DNA from: Holosporales bacterium
GTDB lineage: Bacteria; Pseudomonadota; Alphaproteobacteria; RUG11792
Reading direction: 5' to 3'
Assembly: GCA_031266385.1 (NCBI GenBank)
Contig: JAISBC010000039.1
Location: 1 to 29,858, forward strand
Length of the DNA stretch: 29,858 nucleotides
Below the pieces are notes generated by a model. It did no database searches. It saw nothing but the letters and a program-made list of their open reading frames with translations, and was not told the origin of the DNA. Positions 7,978 to 15,762 of this stretch are shown piece after piece; positions within the stretch are counted from its first letter, which is position 1; each line of letters begins with the position of its first letter. The position numbers and the translations under genes are program-made.

Positions 7978-8283
7978 TCACCAACTCGCCTTAACCACGC
8001 CCGGAAGAAATCCACACGAAGCCAGCTCCCTCAGAGCTATCCTCGACATTCCAAATTTCCTGTAATATCCTCTTGGCCTTCCGGTCAAAACACATCTATT
8101 CCTAACCCTAACTTTCGATGAATTCCTCGGCATCTCGGCGAGTCTACGAACGGCCGTCATCCTCTCTGAGAGAGATACAGTCTTATCGTGGACAACCTTC
8201 TTCAATGCATCACGAGTCGCCTTTTTGCTGGCAACCAGCCTCTTCCTTCTATTGTTGTTTTCTATCGAACTTTTTTTCGCCAT
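7978..8283 (-). CDS. rpsN: 30S ribosomal protein S14 (zinc-free type)
   Basis: The 101-residue product is the long, zinc-independent S14: it lacks the four-cysteine zinc ribbon of the 61-residue form. The C-terminal core NRCVLTGRPRGYYRKFGMSRIALRELASCG is diagnostic in part (RPRGYYRKFGMSR). The N-terminus is lysine-rich. It lies between rplE and rpsH, as in classical spc operons. The start ATG at 8283 is 16 bases after rplE. Confidence 0.98.
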   Translation of the reverse strand: MAKKSSIENNNRRKRLVASKKATRDALKKVVHDKTVSLSERMTAVRRLAEMPRNSSKVRVRNRCVLTGRPRGYYRKFGMSRIALRELASCGFLPGVVKASW

Positions 8284-8299
8284 AACCTTCCTTCACCAA

Positions 8300-8839
8300 C
8301 TAACTCGTAAACGGAAATTTCAAAATTTTTAACAAAGCCAACGCAGACCCGTCATCACGGGCCGTCGTGCAAACCGTAATATCAAATCCTCTGATCTTAT
8401 CGATTCTATCATAGTTTATCTCTGGAAAAACTATCTGCTCTTTGATCCCCATGGAAAAATTCCCATTCCCATCAAATCCTCGACTCGATAGCCCCCTAAA
8501 ATCCCTGACCTTAGGCAACGCGATATATACCAGCCTGTCGATGAATTCATACATCCGATCTCGCCGAAGGGTAACCTTAGCCCCCAGTTTCGCGCCTTCT
8601 CTCAGTTTAAATCCAGCGATCGATCTCTTGGCCTTGGTTACCACCGGCTTCTGCCCCGATATCGCCGTCAATTCATCCACGATACACTGCAGAACCTTCC
8701 CATCATGGGCAGCTTCAGAAGAAGTGCAATTCAGGACCACCTTGTCAAGCCTCGGGACGGTAAAATCGCTCGCCAAACCGAGCTCCTTCTTCAGGGCTCC
8801 TCTTAGATCCGAAAAATACCTATCCTTTGTAAAACTCAT
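8300..8839 (-). CDS. rplE: 50S ribosomal protein L5
   Basis: L5 binds 5S rRNA and contacts P-site tRNA. I place the start at ATG 8839 (MSFTKDRYFSDLRGALKKEL), giving 179 residues, the same as E. coli. The frame is open back to 8914, but the extra 25 residues lie partly inside rplX and have no homology by eye. Diagnostic segments are VPRLDKVVLN, the ISGQKPVVTKAKRSIAGFKLR block, GAKVTLR and GMKEQ-like GIKEQIVFPEI near the C-terminus. GGGAA precedes the chosen start. Confidence 0.98.
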   Translation of the reverse strand: MSFTKDRYFSDLRGALKKELGLASDFTVPRLDKVVLNCTSSEAAHDGKVLQCIVDELTAISGQKPVVTKAKRSIAGFKLREGAKLGAKVTLRRDRMYEFIDRLVYIALPKVRDFRGLSSRGFDGNGNFSMGIKEQIVFPEINYDRIDKIRGFDITVCTTARDDGSALALLKILKFPFTS

Positions 8840-8861
8840 TTCCCAATCTACCTTCTTCCTT

Positions 8862-9182
8862 TCACAAAACGGCCCCAGATTTTTTGAAGTACCGAACCTT
8901 TTTTCCATCTTCATTCAATCGATAGCCAACCTTAGCGGCAACATCAATCGAAGGATCGATCAGGGACACATTCGAGATATGGATAGGCATCTCCTTGCTA
9001 TACGGCCCCTGTGGATGCTTATAATCCGGCTTCACATTTCTAACGACAACGTTGACATTCTCGACGAGCACGGCAGCCTTGTCAAGGAAAACCTTCTTTA
9101 CGATCCCTCTCTTACCTCGGTGAGACCCGGTAATTACCTGAACCTGGTCCCCCTTCTTGATCTTAAATTTCGGCTGCGTCAT
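8862..9182 (-). CDS. rplX: 50S ribosomal protein L24
   Basis: This 106-residue L24 is an early assembly protein of the large subunit. The KOW motif is at the N-terminus (KIKKGDQVQVITGSHRGKRG, about residues 7-26). It is followed by VENVNVVVRNVKPD and the conserved EMPIHISNVSLIDP. The length fits (104 in E. coli). It starts three bases after the rplN stop. Confidence 0.98.
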   Translation of the reverse strand: MTQPKFKIKKGDQVQVITGSHRGKRGIVKKVFLDKAAVLVENVNVVVRNVKPDYKHPQGPYSKEMPIHISNVSLIDPSIDVAAKVGYRLNEDGKKVRYFKKSGAVL

Positions 9183-9185
9183 GAT

Positions 9186-9554
9186 TTATAAAACCTCCGG
9201 AGCTAACGAAACAATCTTCATATACCCAGCCGATCGCAGCTCCCTCGTAACCGGTCCGAAAATACGACTCCCGATCGGCTCACCTTGCTTATCGATCAAA
9301 ACGACGGCATTCCTATCGAAGGCAATCTGCATCCCGTCGACTCTTCTAATCGGCTGCTTCGTCCTCACGATGACAGCCTTATGAATATCGCCTTTTTTCA
9401 CCTTCCCTCTTGGGATCGCACTTTTAACGGAAACGACGATGACGTCACCGACACCAGCGTATCTCCTCTTCGAACCACCGAGGACTTTGATGCACAAAAC
9501 CTCTTTCGCACCAGAATTATCTGCAACACTCATTCGAGACTCAGTTTGAATCAT
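9186..9554 (-). CDS. rplN: 50S ribosomal protein L14
   Basis: This 122-residue L14 begins MIQTESRMSVADNSGAKE, the near-invariant family N-terminus. It contains GDVIVVSVKSAIPRGKVKKG and the FGPVTRELR motif near the end. It is an intersubunit-bridge protein. It starts two bases after rpsQ, with a GGAGG ribosome-binding site that overlaps the last rpsQ codons, so the two genes are probably coupled in translation. Confidence 0.99.
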   Translation of the reverse strand: MIQTESRMSVADNSGAKEVLCIKVLGGSKRRYAGVGDVIVVSVKSAIPRGKVKKGDIHKAVIVRTKQPIRRVDGMQIAFDRNAVVLIDKQGEPIGSRIFGPVTRELRSAGYMKIVSLAPEVL

Positions 9555-9556
9555 CG

Positions 9557-9802
9557 TCAGCCTCCATACTCAATTCTAGAATCCACGATCCATTTTTTCG
9601 TTTTCGAAATCGGACGAGATTCTATGATCCTGACGACGTCCCCAATCTTATAAGAATTGGATTCATCGTGGGCCGCATATTTCTTATGCACCTTCACGTA
9701 CTTCTTGTATATCGGATGCATGACCCGATTTTCCACTCTAACGGAAACCGTTTTGTCTGATTTATCGCTGACGACGATTCCCTGTAAAGTTCGACGAGGC
9801 AT
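9557..9802 (-). CDS. rpsQ: 30S ribosomal protein S17
   Basis: This 81-residue S17, a primary 16S-binding protein, has an OB-fold pattern. The opening RRTLQGIVVSDKSDKTVSV is followed by HPIYKKYVKVHKKYAAHDE and GDVVRIIESRPISKTKKW, which are all family landmarks. The length is near that of E. coli (84). It lies 17 bases after rpmC and two before rplN. Confidence 0.98.
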   Translation of the reverse strand: MPRRTLQGIVVSDKSDKTVSVRVENRVMHPIYKKYVKVHKKYAAHDESNSYKIGDVVRIIESRPISKTKKWIVDSRIEYGG

Positions 9803-9819
9803 AGCAACAATATCTCCTT

Positions 9820-10011
9820 TTAACTCTTTTGCAGCTGGCTCAAACGGGTCTTCACCCTCGCTATATTCTTCTTACAAGAACGAATCACCGAAGTCTTCAC
9901 ATCCTGACCAGTCTTCATCAGGAATCTCAGGTTGAAATGTTCTCTCTGCAGGTCAGTGCACATCTTCACTAACTCCCTGCTGTCTTTCTGTAATAATTCG
10001 GAAAATTTCAT
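9820..10011 (-). CDS. rpmC: 50S ribosomal protein L29
   Basis: This 63-residue L29 is the same length as E. coli. It forms a two-helix hairpin: the first helix is SELLQKDSRELVKMCTDLQREHFNLRF, the second KTSVIRSCKKNIARVKTRLSQ. L29 sits beside the exit tunnel near L23. The IARVKT segment is the family signature region. A CGGGAGG site precedes the ATG at 10011. Confidence 0.97.
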   Translation of the reverse strand: MKFSELLQKDSRELVKMCTDLQREHFNLRFLMKTGQDVKTSVIRSCKKNIARVKTRLSQLQKS

Positions 10012-10028
10012 ACATCCATCCTCCCGCT

Positions 10029-10439
10029 TTAAACAACACGCTTAACAAATCTAGTACGAATCGGCAATTTGGCAGAGGCTATTTCGAAGGCAGCTTGAGC
10101 GACATCCTCAGGAACTCCGTCTAATTCGAACATCACCTTCCCCGGATGGACCCTACACACCCAAAACTCTGGTGCTCCCTTGCCACTTCCCATCCGAACT
10201 TCGGCCGGCTTCTTCGAAACCGGTATATCCGGGAAGATGCGGATCCAGACCCGCCCTGCCCTCTTTATATATCTGGAAATCGCCCTCCTGGCTGCTTCGA
10301 TCTGTCTCGCCGTTATCCTAGCCGGTTCGATGGCCTTCAAACCAAAACTCCCAAAACTGACGTCGACGCCAGACATTGCGTTACCCTTGATCCTACCTTT
10401 AAAGGCCTTCCTGAACTTGGTCTTCTTAGGGGACAACAT
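10029..10439 (-). CDS. rplP: 50S ribosomal protein L16
   Basis: This 136-residue L16 is the same length as E. coli. It starts MLSPKKTKFRKAFKGRIKGNA and contains ITARQIEAARRAISRYIKRAGRVWIRIFPD and RMGSGKGAPEFWVCRVHPGKVMFE. L16 contacts the A-site tRNA elbow. It lies between rpsC and rpmC as in other S10 operons. Confidence 0.99.
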   Translation of the reverse strand: MLSPKKTKFRKAFKGRIKGNAMSGVDVSFGSFGLKAIEPARITARQIEAARRAISRYIKRAGRVWIRIFPDIPVSKKPAEVRMGSGKGAPEFWVCRVHPGKVMFELDGVPEDVAQAAFEIASAKLPIRTRFVKRVV

Positions 10440-10459
10440 AACACACTACCTCTCAAAAA

Positions 10460-11116
10460 CTATGCCTTCTTGTCTCTCGACAAAAAATCACCTACCTCGC
10501 AATCACCTTTATATATCCAAACCTTAATCCCGCAGGTCCCGTAAGTGGTCTTGGCCACCCCGACGCTGAAATCAACGTCAGAACGCAGAGTATGAAGCGG
10601 TACCCTACCCTCTCGATACCATTCAGTCCTAGCGATCTCGGCCCCATTCAACCTTCCGGAAACATTGACTCTAATCCCGGCGGCTCCCAGCTTCATCGCC
10701 GCCTGCATGGCCCTCTTCATCGCCCTTCTGTATGAAACGCGCTTTTCGATCTGATGAGCAATTCCTTCGGCTATCAAATAGGCATCCAATTCGGGCTTCC
10801 TGACTCCGACGACATTGATCGCAACGTCCATCCCAGCCAGCTTCGAAAGCCTCGATTTCAACTTTTCGAGATCACTGCCGCCCTTTCCAATTAGGACACC
10901 CGGTCTCGCCGCATAAATCTCGACACAGGCCTGCTTCGCCGGCCTTTCAACGATAACTCTCGCGATGCCAGCAGATCTGTAGTTCTTTCTGATATACTCT
11001 CTAATCTCGATATCCTTCGACAAGAGGTCAGCATACCCCTTTCCGGCGAACCACCTCGATTCCCAAGTCCTCAATATCCCCAATCTCAACCCAACCGGGT
11101 TAACCTTTTGTCCCAT
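10460..11116 (-). CDS. rpsC: 30S ribosomal protein S3
   Basis: This 218-residue S3 lies at the mRNA entry channel. It starts MGQKVNPVGLRLGI, has the KH-domain signature ARPGVLIGKGGSDLEKLKS (about residues 69-87), and a C-terminal domain with GIRVNVSGRLNGAEIARTEWYREGRVPLHTLRSD. E. coli S3 has 233 residues; the difference lies in the variable C-terminal tail, which ends YKGDCEVGDFLSRDKKA here. Confidence 0.99.
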   Translation of the reverse strand: MGQKVNPVGLRLGILRTWESRWFAGKGYADLLSKDIEIREYIRKNYRSAGIARVIVERPAKQACVEIYAARPGVLIGKGGSDLEKLKSRLSKLAGMDVAINVVGVRKPELDAYLIAEGIAHQIEKRVSYRRAMKRAMQAAMKLGAAGIRVNVSGRLNGAEIARTEWYREGRVPLHTLRSDVDFSVGVAKTTYGTCGIKVWIYKGDCEVGDFLSRDKKA

Positions 11117-11122
11117 GCTCCC

Positions 11123-11473
11123 TCAAACCTTCTGCTTAACGATTATCGTCAAATGACTGAACGGCTTCGTTATCACGCCACCACGACCTCTCCCGCGAGG
11201 ATGAAATCTGCGAAGCTTGATGCTATGACCAACGTACGCCTCATCGATATATAACTCACCAATATCCAATCCATGATTGTTCTCAGCATTGGCGACGGCC
11301 GACATCAGAGTCTTCCTGACGTCATTGGCAATCCTCTTCTTGGAATATAGCAAAACATCGGCCGCCTTCATAACATGCATCCCACGGATCATAGAGGCAA
11401 CCACATTCAATTTCTGCGGACTGACACGAATTTTCCTTAATACAGCCTTTGCTGATCCGTTTTGAACCATCAT
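11123..11473 (-). CDS. rplV: 50S ribosomal protein L22
   Basis: This 116-residue L22 lines the exit tunnel. The N-terminal half has KAVLRKIRVSPQKLNVVASMIRGM. The tunnel hairpin region reads RRFHPRGRGRGGVITKP, with no obvious macrolide-type deletion. Two adjacent ATG codons (11473 and 11470) are possible starts. The first overlaps the rpsS stop as ATGA; the second gives one residue less. Length fits the family (110 in E. coli). Confidence 0.98.
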   Translation of the reverse strand: MMVQNGSAKAVLRKIRVSPQKLNVVASMIRGMHVMKAADVLLYSKKRIANDVRKTLMSAVANAENNHGLDIGELYIDEAYVGHSIKLRRFHPRGRGRGGVITKPFSHLTIIVKQKV

Positions 11474-11745
11474 CTCTTAGCCTTCTTATCAGCGCCATGA
11501 CCGTAATACGTTCTGGTCGGAGCAAATTCCCCAAACTTGTGACCTACCATGTTCTCTGAAACCGAAACGGGAATGAATTTCTTCCCATTATGAACTCCAA
11601 AGGTCACACCGACAAACTGCGGCAATATAGTGGAACGTCTGGACCAAATCTTCACGACATCCGATCTACCGGATGCCCTGACGGCCTCAGCCTTCTTCAC
11701 TAAATACCGATCAAAAAACGGTCCCTTCCAAACTGATCTCGGCAC
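11470..11745 (-). CDS. rpsS: 30S ribosomal protein S19
   Basis: This 91-residue S19 is a small-subunit head protein. It starts with PRSVWKGPFFDRYLVKKAE and carries the strongly conserved WSRRSTILPQFVG, VHNGKKFIPV and MVGHKFGEFAPTRTYYGH. The start codon is GTG at 11745 (not ATG), with GGAG ten bases upstream. The stop overlaps the rplV start. Length matches E. coli (92). Confidence 0.99.
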   Translation of the reverse strand: MPRSVWKGPFFDRYLVKKAEAVRASGRSDVVKIWSRRSTILPQFVGVTFGVHNGKKFIPVSVSENMVGHKFGEFAPTRTYYGHGADKKAKR

Positions 11746-11759
11746 TCTACCAATTCTCC

Positions 11760-12581
11760 TTACTTACGTTTCGATATTATATACTGACTCGTCCGTTTGT
11801 TTCTACGGGTTTTTTTGCCCTTCGTCGAAATACCCCACGGAGTCACCGGGTGTCTTCCACCAGAAGTTTTTCCTTCGCCACCACCATGCGGGTGATCGAT
11901 CGGATTCATGGCAACCCCTCGAACACACGGCCTCTTTCCAAGCCACCTATTCCGGCCAGCCTTCCCATAACTCCTATTTTGGTGATCTGGATTTGAAACG
12001 ACCCCAATCGTCGCATGGCAAACACCACTCACCAATCGCTGTTCTCCAGATGGTAATCTCAACACGACATAGGCTCCATCACGACCAACAATCTGTACTC
12101 CGGCTCCGGCAGAACGCGCCATCTGCGCCCCCTTCCCAATCTTAAGCTCTATATTATGAACCACCGTACCGATCGGAATGTTTTTTAGGAGCATCGTATT
12201 CCCGGGCTTTATATCGGCCCTATCAGATGAAATCACCACATCCCCAGCTTTCAGCTTTTGTGGAGCTATGATATATCTGCTCTCGCCATCAGGATATTTG
12301 ATCAGAGCAATGAAAGAACTTCTATTCGGATCATATTCAATCCGCTCGACAGTTCCATTCACATCCTTCTTATCACGTAAATAGTCGATGACCCTATAGC
12401 GCTGCTTGTGACCACCACCCCTATTCCAGACCGTAATATGTCCATGATTATTACGACCCGCCCTGTTTAGCTTAACAGATGTCAATTTCTTGAGTGGCTT
12501 TCCTTTCCAAAGACCAGACCTATCGATCCCGACTAGCTGCCTCTGAGAGGTCGTTATAGCCTTGTATTGTTTTAATCCCAT
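11760..12581 (-). CDS. rplB: 50S ribosomal protein L2
   Basis: This 273-residue L2 is the same length as E. coli. L2 is needed for subunit association and lies near the peptidyl-transferase centre. The N-terminal OB-like part has GRNNHGHITVWNRGGGHKQRYR. The C-terminal part has the essential-histidine block MNPIDHPHGGGEGKTSGGRHPVTPWG, intact by eye. It starts six bases after rplW. Confidence 0.99.
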   Translation of the reverse strand: MGLKQYKAITTSQRQLVGIDRSGLWKGKPLKKLTSVKLNRAGRNNHGHITVWNRGGGHKQRYRVIDYLRDKKDVNGTVERIEYDPNRSSFIALIKYPDGESRYIIAPQKLKAGDVVISSDRADIKPGNTMLLKNIPIGTVVHNIELKIGKGAQMARSAGAGVQIVGRDGAYVVLRLPSGEQRLVSGVCHATIGVVSNPDHQNRSYGKAGRNRWLGKRPCVRGVAMNPIDHPHGGGEGKTSGGRHPVTPWGISTKGKKTRRNKRTSQYIISKRK

Positions 12582-12587
12582 CGCCCT

Positions 12588-12899
12588 CTACACTCCAACT
12601 CCGAGATCAATCCTATCCCCGGCATCCAACCTTACAATCGCCTTCTTGAAATCCGATCTTCTTCCCAATCGGCCGCGAAAAACCTTTTTTTTTCCTTTTA
12701 CTACGATCGTGTTAACTGATTTCACTTTGACACCGAAAATCCTCTCGATGGCCCTTTTAATCCCGGGCTTATCGGCACTCTTTTCGACGACAAAAACATA
12801 GGCATTAGAATTACTCAAAATCTTCGTAGATTTCTCGGTCATCACGGGGTATCTGATCAAATCATAATCAACTGAAGTAGCGCTTATCTTCGAGCTCAT
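12588..12899 (-). CDS. rplW: 50S ribosomal protein L23
   Basis: This 103-residue L23 is the tunnel-exit docking site for trigger factor and SRP. Landmarks are YPVMTEKSTKIL (about residues 17-28), YVFVVEKSADKPGIKRAIERIFGVKVKSVNT and GRRSDFKKAIVRL near the C-terminus. Its ATG overlaps the rplD stop as ATGA (12896-12899). Confidence 0.98.
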   Translation of the reverse strand: MSSKISATSVDYDLIRYPVMTEKSTKILSNSNAYVFVVEKSADKPGIKRAIERIFGVKVKSVNTIVVKGKKKVFRGRLGRRSDFKKAIVRLDAGDRIDLGVGV

Positions 12900-13510
12900 A
12901 CCAATCTCTCCTCCAGTTTCTTAATCGCATCAACAGAAATGACCAATTTATCCTTCCTCATGATATCATAGACGTTGGCTCCGATCTGAGAAATATAGTC
13001 ATAACCGATGATATTCGACAACGCCTTAAGGACATTCTCATTTTTGTCGGAACCAACGAATAATGTAGCCTTCATATCAGAAAATCTGGACAAAAAACTC
13101 TTCGTCTTGACGTGCTCATCATAATTCAACGAATCAACGACTACCAATTTCCCTTCCCTTGCCTTCGCGGATAACGCCATCCGAAGGCCAAGTTTCCTGA
13201 CTTTCTTCTGCAGATCGAAACCATGATCCCTATTGACGGGGCCAAAAACGACACCTCCACCCCTGAATTGGACGGCCTTCCTGGAGCCATGGCGAGCACC
13301 ACCGCTCCCCTTCTGACGGACGAATTTCCTGGTCGTGCCATGAACATCTGATTTTCCCTTAACATTGTGGCTCCCACTCCGCCTTTTGGCGAGCTGCCAG
13401 GTAACTACCCTCGCCAGGATATCGCGGCGAGGCAGTATCCCAAAAATATAATCAGAGAGCTCCAACTCGCCAGATTGCTCATTTCTATCGTTCAATATCA
13501 TAACCTTCAT
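12896..13510 (-). CDS. rplD: 50S ribosomal protein L4
   Basis: I place the start at ATG 13510, one base after the rplC stop, giving 204 residues (201 in E. coli). The frame extends to 13552, but those 14 residues come from inside rplC. Family landmarks are SHNVKGKSDVHGTTRKFVRQKGSGGARHGSRKAVQFRGGGVVFGP in short pieces, the tunnel-loop region. In E. coli L4 represses the S10 operon from a leader upstream of rpsJ; here only 32 bases separate tuf from rpsJ, so that control is unlikely. Confidence 0.98.
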   Translation of the reverse strand: MKVMILNDRNEQSGELELSDYIFGILPRRDILARVVTWQLAKRRSGSHNVKGKSDVHGTTRKFVRQKGSGGARHGSRKAVQFRGGGVVFGPVNRDHGFDLQKKVRKLGLRMALSAKAREGKLVVVDSLNYDEHVKTKSFLSRFSDMKATLFVGSDKNENVLKALSNIIGYDYISQIGANVYDIMRKDKLVISVDAIKKLEERLV

Positions 13511-13511
13511 A

Positions 13512-14168
13512 TTACTTACCCAATCCTGCGCCGACCTTCCCTTTAATCGCATCTCTAATGATCACGGTCCGGCTACTACTCCCAGGGACCGCGCCACGAA
13601 CAAAAATCACTTCCTTTTCTTTATCCACAGAGTGGACCATCAAATTTAAGGTCGTCACTCTCTGATCACCCATATGCCCTGCCATCCGCTTACCTTTAAA
13701 TACCCTACCAGGCAGGGTTCTATTCCCAACGGATCCATGGCATCTGTGAACAATCGAGACACCGTGAGTAGCCCTTAGGCCACCAAACCCGTGTCTCTTC
13801 ATTCCACCGGCAAAACCCTTTCCCTTACTGATCCCAGTAACATCAACTAGCTGCCCACCAGAAAAATGATCCACCCCAAATGTATCTCCGACGCTATACG
13901 ACGAAACATCATCAACACGGAATTCCTTTAAGATCCTAAAAAATTTCGACGATAGCTTTTTAAAATAACCCAGTTGTGGCTTATTAATATGCTTCTCTTT
14001 ATCTTCTTTTGAGCCAAGCTGAACGGCATCATATCCATCCTTATCTTTCGTTTTAAGGGATACAACCGTACAAGGACTGATCTTTAAAACCGTCACTGGA
14101 ACTTGAACACCGTTGTCATCAAACAACTGAGTCATCCCAATTTTTTCAGCGATTAACCCTATTCTCAT
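13512..14168 (-). CDS. rplC: 50S ribosomal protein L3
   Basis: This 218-residue L3 approaches the peptidyl-transferase centre. It begins MRIGLIAEKIGMTQLFDDNG and contains DVTGISKGKGFAGGMKRHGFGG and the conserved loop around GSVGNRTLPGRVFKGKRMAGHMG. The length is close to E. coli (209). It lies 14 bases after rpsJ. Confidence 0.99.
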   Translation of the reverse strand: MRIGLIAEKIGMTQLFDDNGVQVPVTVLKISPCTVVSLKTKDKDGYDAVQLGSKEDKEKHINKPQLGYFKKLSSKFFRILKEFRVDDVSSYSVGDTFGVDHFSGGQLVDVTGISKGKGFAGGMKRHGFGGLRATHGVSIVHRCHGSVGNRTLPGRVFKGKRMAGHMGDQRVTTLNLMVHSVDKEKEVIFVRGAVPGSSSRTVIIRDAIKGKVGAGLGK

Positions 14169-14182
14169 AACAAAATCACCTT

Positions 14183-14491
14183 CTATAACTTAATCTCGAC
14201 ATCGACCCCAGCGGCCAAATCGAGCTTCATCAGGGCATCGACAGTTTGAGGCAACCAATCCTTGATATCTATTAACCGTCTGTGAGTTCTGATTTCAAAC
14301 TGTTCTCTCGATTCCTTATCGATGTGTGGAGAACGATTCACCGTAAATCTCTCGATCTTTACCGGCAGTGGAACGGGGCCAACGACCGATGCCCCAGTCC
14401 TCTTCGCGGCATCGACTATCTCCTTAACGGATTGATCCAACAACCTGTGATCGTAAGCCTTCAATCTAATCCGTATGTTACGATATTCCAT
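14183..14491 (-). CDS. rpsJ: 30S ribosomal protein S10
   Basis: This 102-residue S10 (NusE) is a ribosomal protein that also takes part in transcription antitermination. Landmarks are NIRIRLKAYDHRLLD near the N-terminus, VGPVPLPVKIERFTVNRSPHIDKESREQFE in pieces, and THRRLIDI. It is the first gene of the S10 group. It follows tuf by only 32 bases, with no visible promoter or terminator between them, so it appears to be read from the str promoter or from a promoter inside tuf. Confidence 0.99.
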   Translation of the reverse strand: MEYRNIRIRLKAYDHRLLDQSVKEIVDAAKRTGASVVGPVPLPVKIERFTVNRSPHIDKESREQFEIRTHRRLIDIKDWLPQTVDALMKLDLAAGVDVEIKL

Positions 14492-14523
14492 TTGAAATCA
14501 TCCCCACAATCCGAAAAACTTTA

Positions 14524-15714
14524 TCATTTTATAATCTTGGAGACGACTCCAGCCCCGACAGTTCTGCCACCCTCTCTAATAGCGAATCTCAGATTATCTT
14601 CCATCGCGATAGGAGAAATGAGTTCGACATTTATTTTGACATTATCTCCTGGCATTACCATCTCTACTCCGGCCGGTAATGTCACTGTCCCCGTCACATC
14701 GGTCGTTCTAAAATAAAATTGAGGCCTATAATTTCCGAAGAACGGGGTGTGTCTACCACCTTCATCCTTCGTCAAAACATAGACCTCCGCCTCGAACGTC
14801 GTATGAGGAGTTATAGATCCAGGGGCCGCTAGGACCTGCCCTCTTTCGACTTCTTCTCTCTTCGTCCCGCGGAGAAGAGCTCCTATGTTATCTCCGGCCT
14901 CTCCCTGATCCAAAAGCTTCCTAAACATTTCGACGCCAGTAACCGTCGTCTTCTGAGTCGGTCTAATCCCGACTATCTCGACTTCCTCACCAACCTTAAC
15001 GACACCCCTCTCGACGCGCCCGGTAACGACCGTCCCACGCCCAGAAATGGAAAATACATCCTCGATCGGCAGAAGAAACGGCTTATCGATCGCTCTTTGA
15101 GGTTGAGGAATGGCGGTATCAACGGCATCCATCAGCTGCATGATGGAATCCTTGCCCAGAGTCGCATCACCACCCTCCAGAGCCGCGATCGCAGCACCGC
15201 GCACGATTGGAATATCATCTCCAGGGAAATTATACGAATTCAACAATTCCCTCACTTCCATTTCAACCAAATCGACGAGCTCTGGATCGTCGACTAGATC
15301 CATTTTATTGAGGTATACGACGAGGGCCGGAACACCGACCTGCCTAGCCAACAAGACATGCTCTCTCGTTTGTGGCTTCGGGCCATCCGCCGCCGAGACT
15401 ACCAAGATCGCCCCATCCATTTGAGCGGCCCCAGTAATCATATTTTTCACATAGTCAGCATGCCCTGGACAATCGACGTGAGCGTAATGCCGATTATCGG
15501 TCTCATACTCGACGTGTGCCGTGGAAATGGTAATACCTCTAGCTTTTTCTTCAGGAGCACCATCTATTTCGTCATAGGCTTGGAAGCTGGCCTTACCGAG
15601 TTCTGACATGACCTTCGTTATGGCTGCAGTTAACGTTGTCTTCCCGTGATCAACGTGCCCGATGGTCCCGATATTACAATGCGGCTTCGACCTTTCAAAT
15701 TTTTCCTTCGCCAT
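14524..15714 (-). CDS. tuf: Elongation factor Tu
   Basis: EF-Tu (396 residues) delivers aminoacyl-tRNA to the ribosome. The G-domain motifs are GHVDHGKT (19-26), DCPGHADY (81-88) and NKMD (136-139). The switch region reads EEKARGITI, and domains 2 and 3 are complete to the C-terminal VGAGVVSKIIK. The ATG is preceded by GGAG. It follows fusA by 48 bases, the largest gap in the ribosomal cluster, where I see no clear promoter but a 9-base direct repeat. It is the only tuf in the window; whether a second copy exists cannot be told. Confidence 0.99.
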   Translation of the reverse strand: MAKEKFERSKPHCNIGTIGHVDHGKTTLTAAITKVMSELGKASFQAYDEIDGAPEEKARGITISTAHVEYETDNRHYAHVDCPGHADYVKNMITGAAQMDGAILVVSAADGPKPQTREHVLLARQVGVPALVVYLNKMDLVDDPELVDLVEMEVRELLNSYNFPGDDIPIVRGAAIAALEGGDATLGKDSIMQLMDAVDTAIPQPQRAIDKPFLLPIEDVFSISGRGTVVTGRVERGVVKVGEEVEIVGIRPTQKTTVTGVEMFRKLLDQGEAGDNIGALLRGTKREEVERGQVLAAPGSITPHTTFEAEVYVLTKDEGGRHTPFFGNYRPQFYFRTTDVTGTVTLPAGVEMVMPGDNVKINVELISPIAMEDNLRFAIREGGRTVGAGVVSKIIK

Positions 15715-15762
15715 TTTTTACTCCATCTCTTTCAAAAACCTTTCACGACACTTCGCGCCATT

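Noticed and set aside
8840..8914. Longer N-terminus for rplE
   Set aside because: It overlaps rplX and has no similarity to L5; the ATG at 8839 gives exactly the usual length.
8442..9191. 249-codon plus-strand open frame opposite rplE and rplX
   Set aside because: It lies fully antisense to two certain ribosomal protein genes, has no recognisable motif, and similar long antisense frames occur all along the cluster because codon use on the coding strand avoids stops on the other.
13511..13552. Longer N-terminus for rplD
   Set aside because: It is the end of rplC in another frame; ATG 13510 gives the usual L4 N-terminus.
14492..14523. S10-operon leader with L4 autoregulation
   Set aside because: Only 32 bases separate tuf and rpsJ, too short for the known leader structure, and no promoter is visible.
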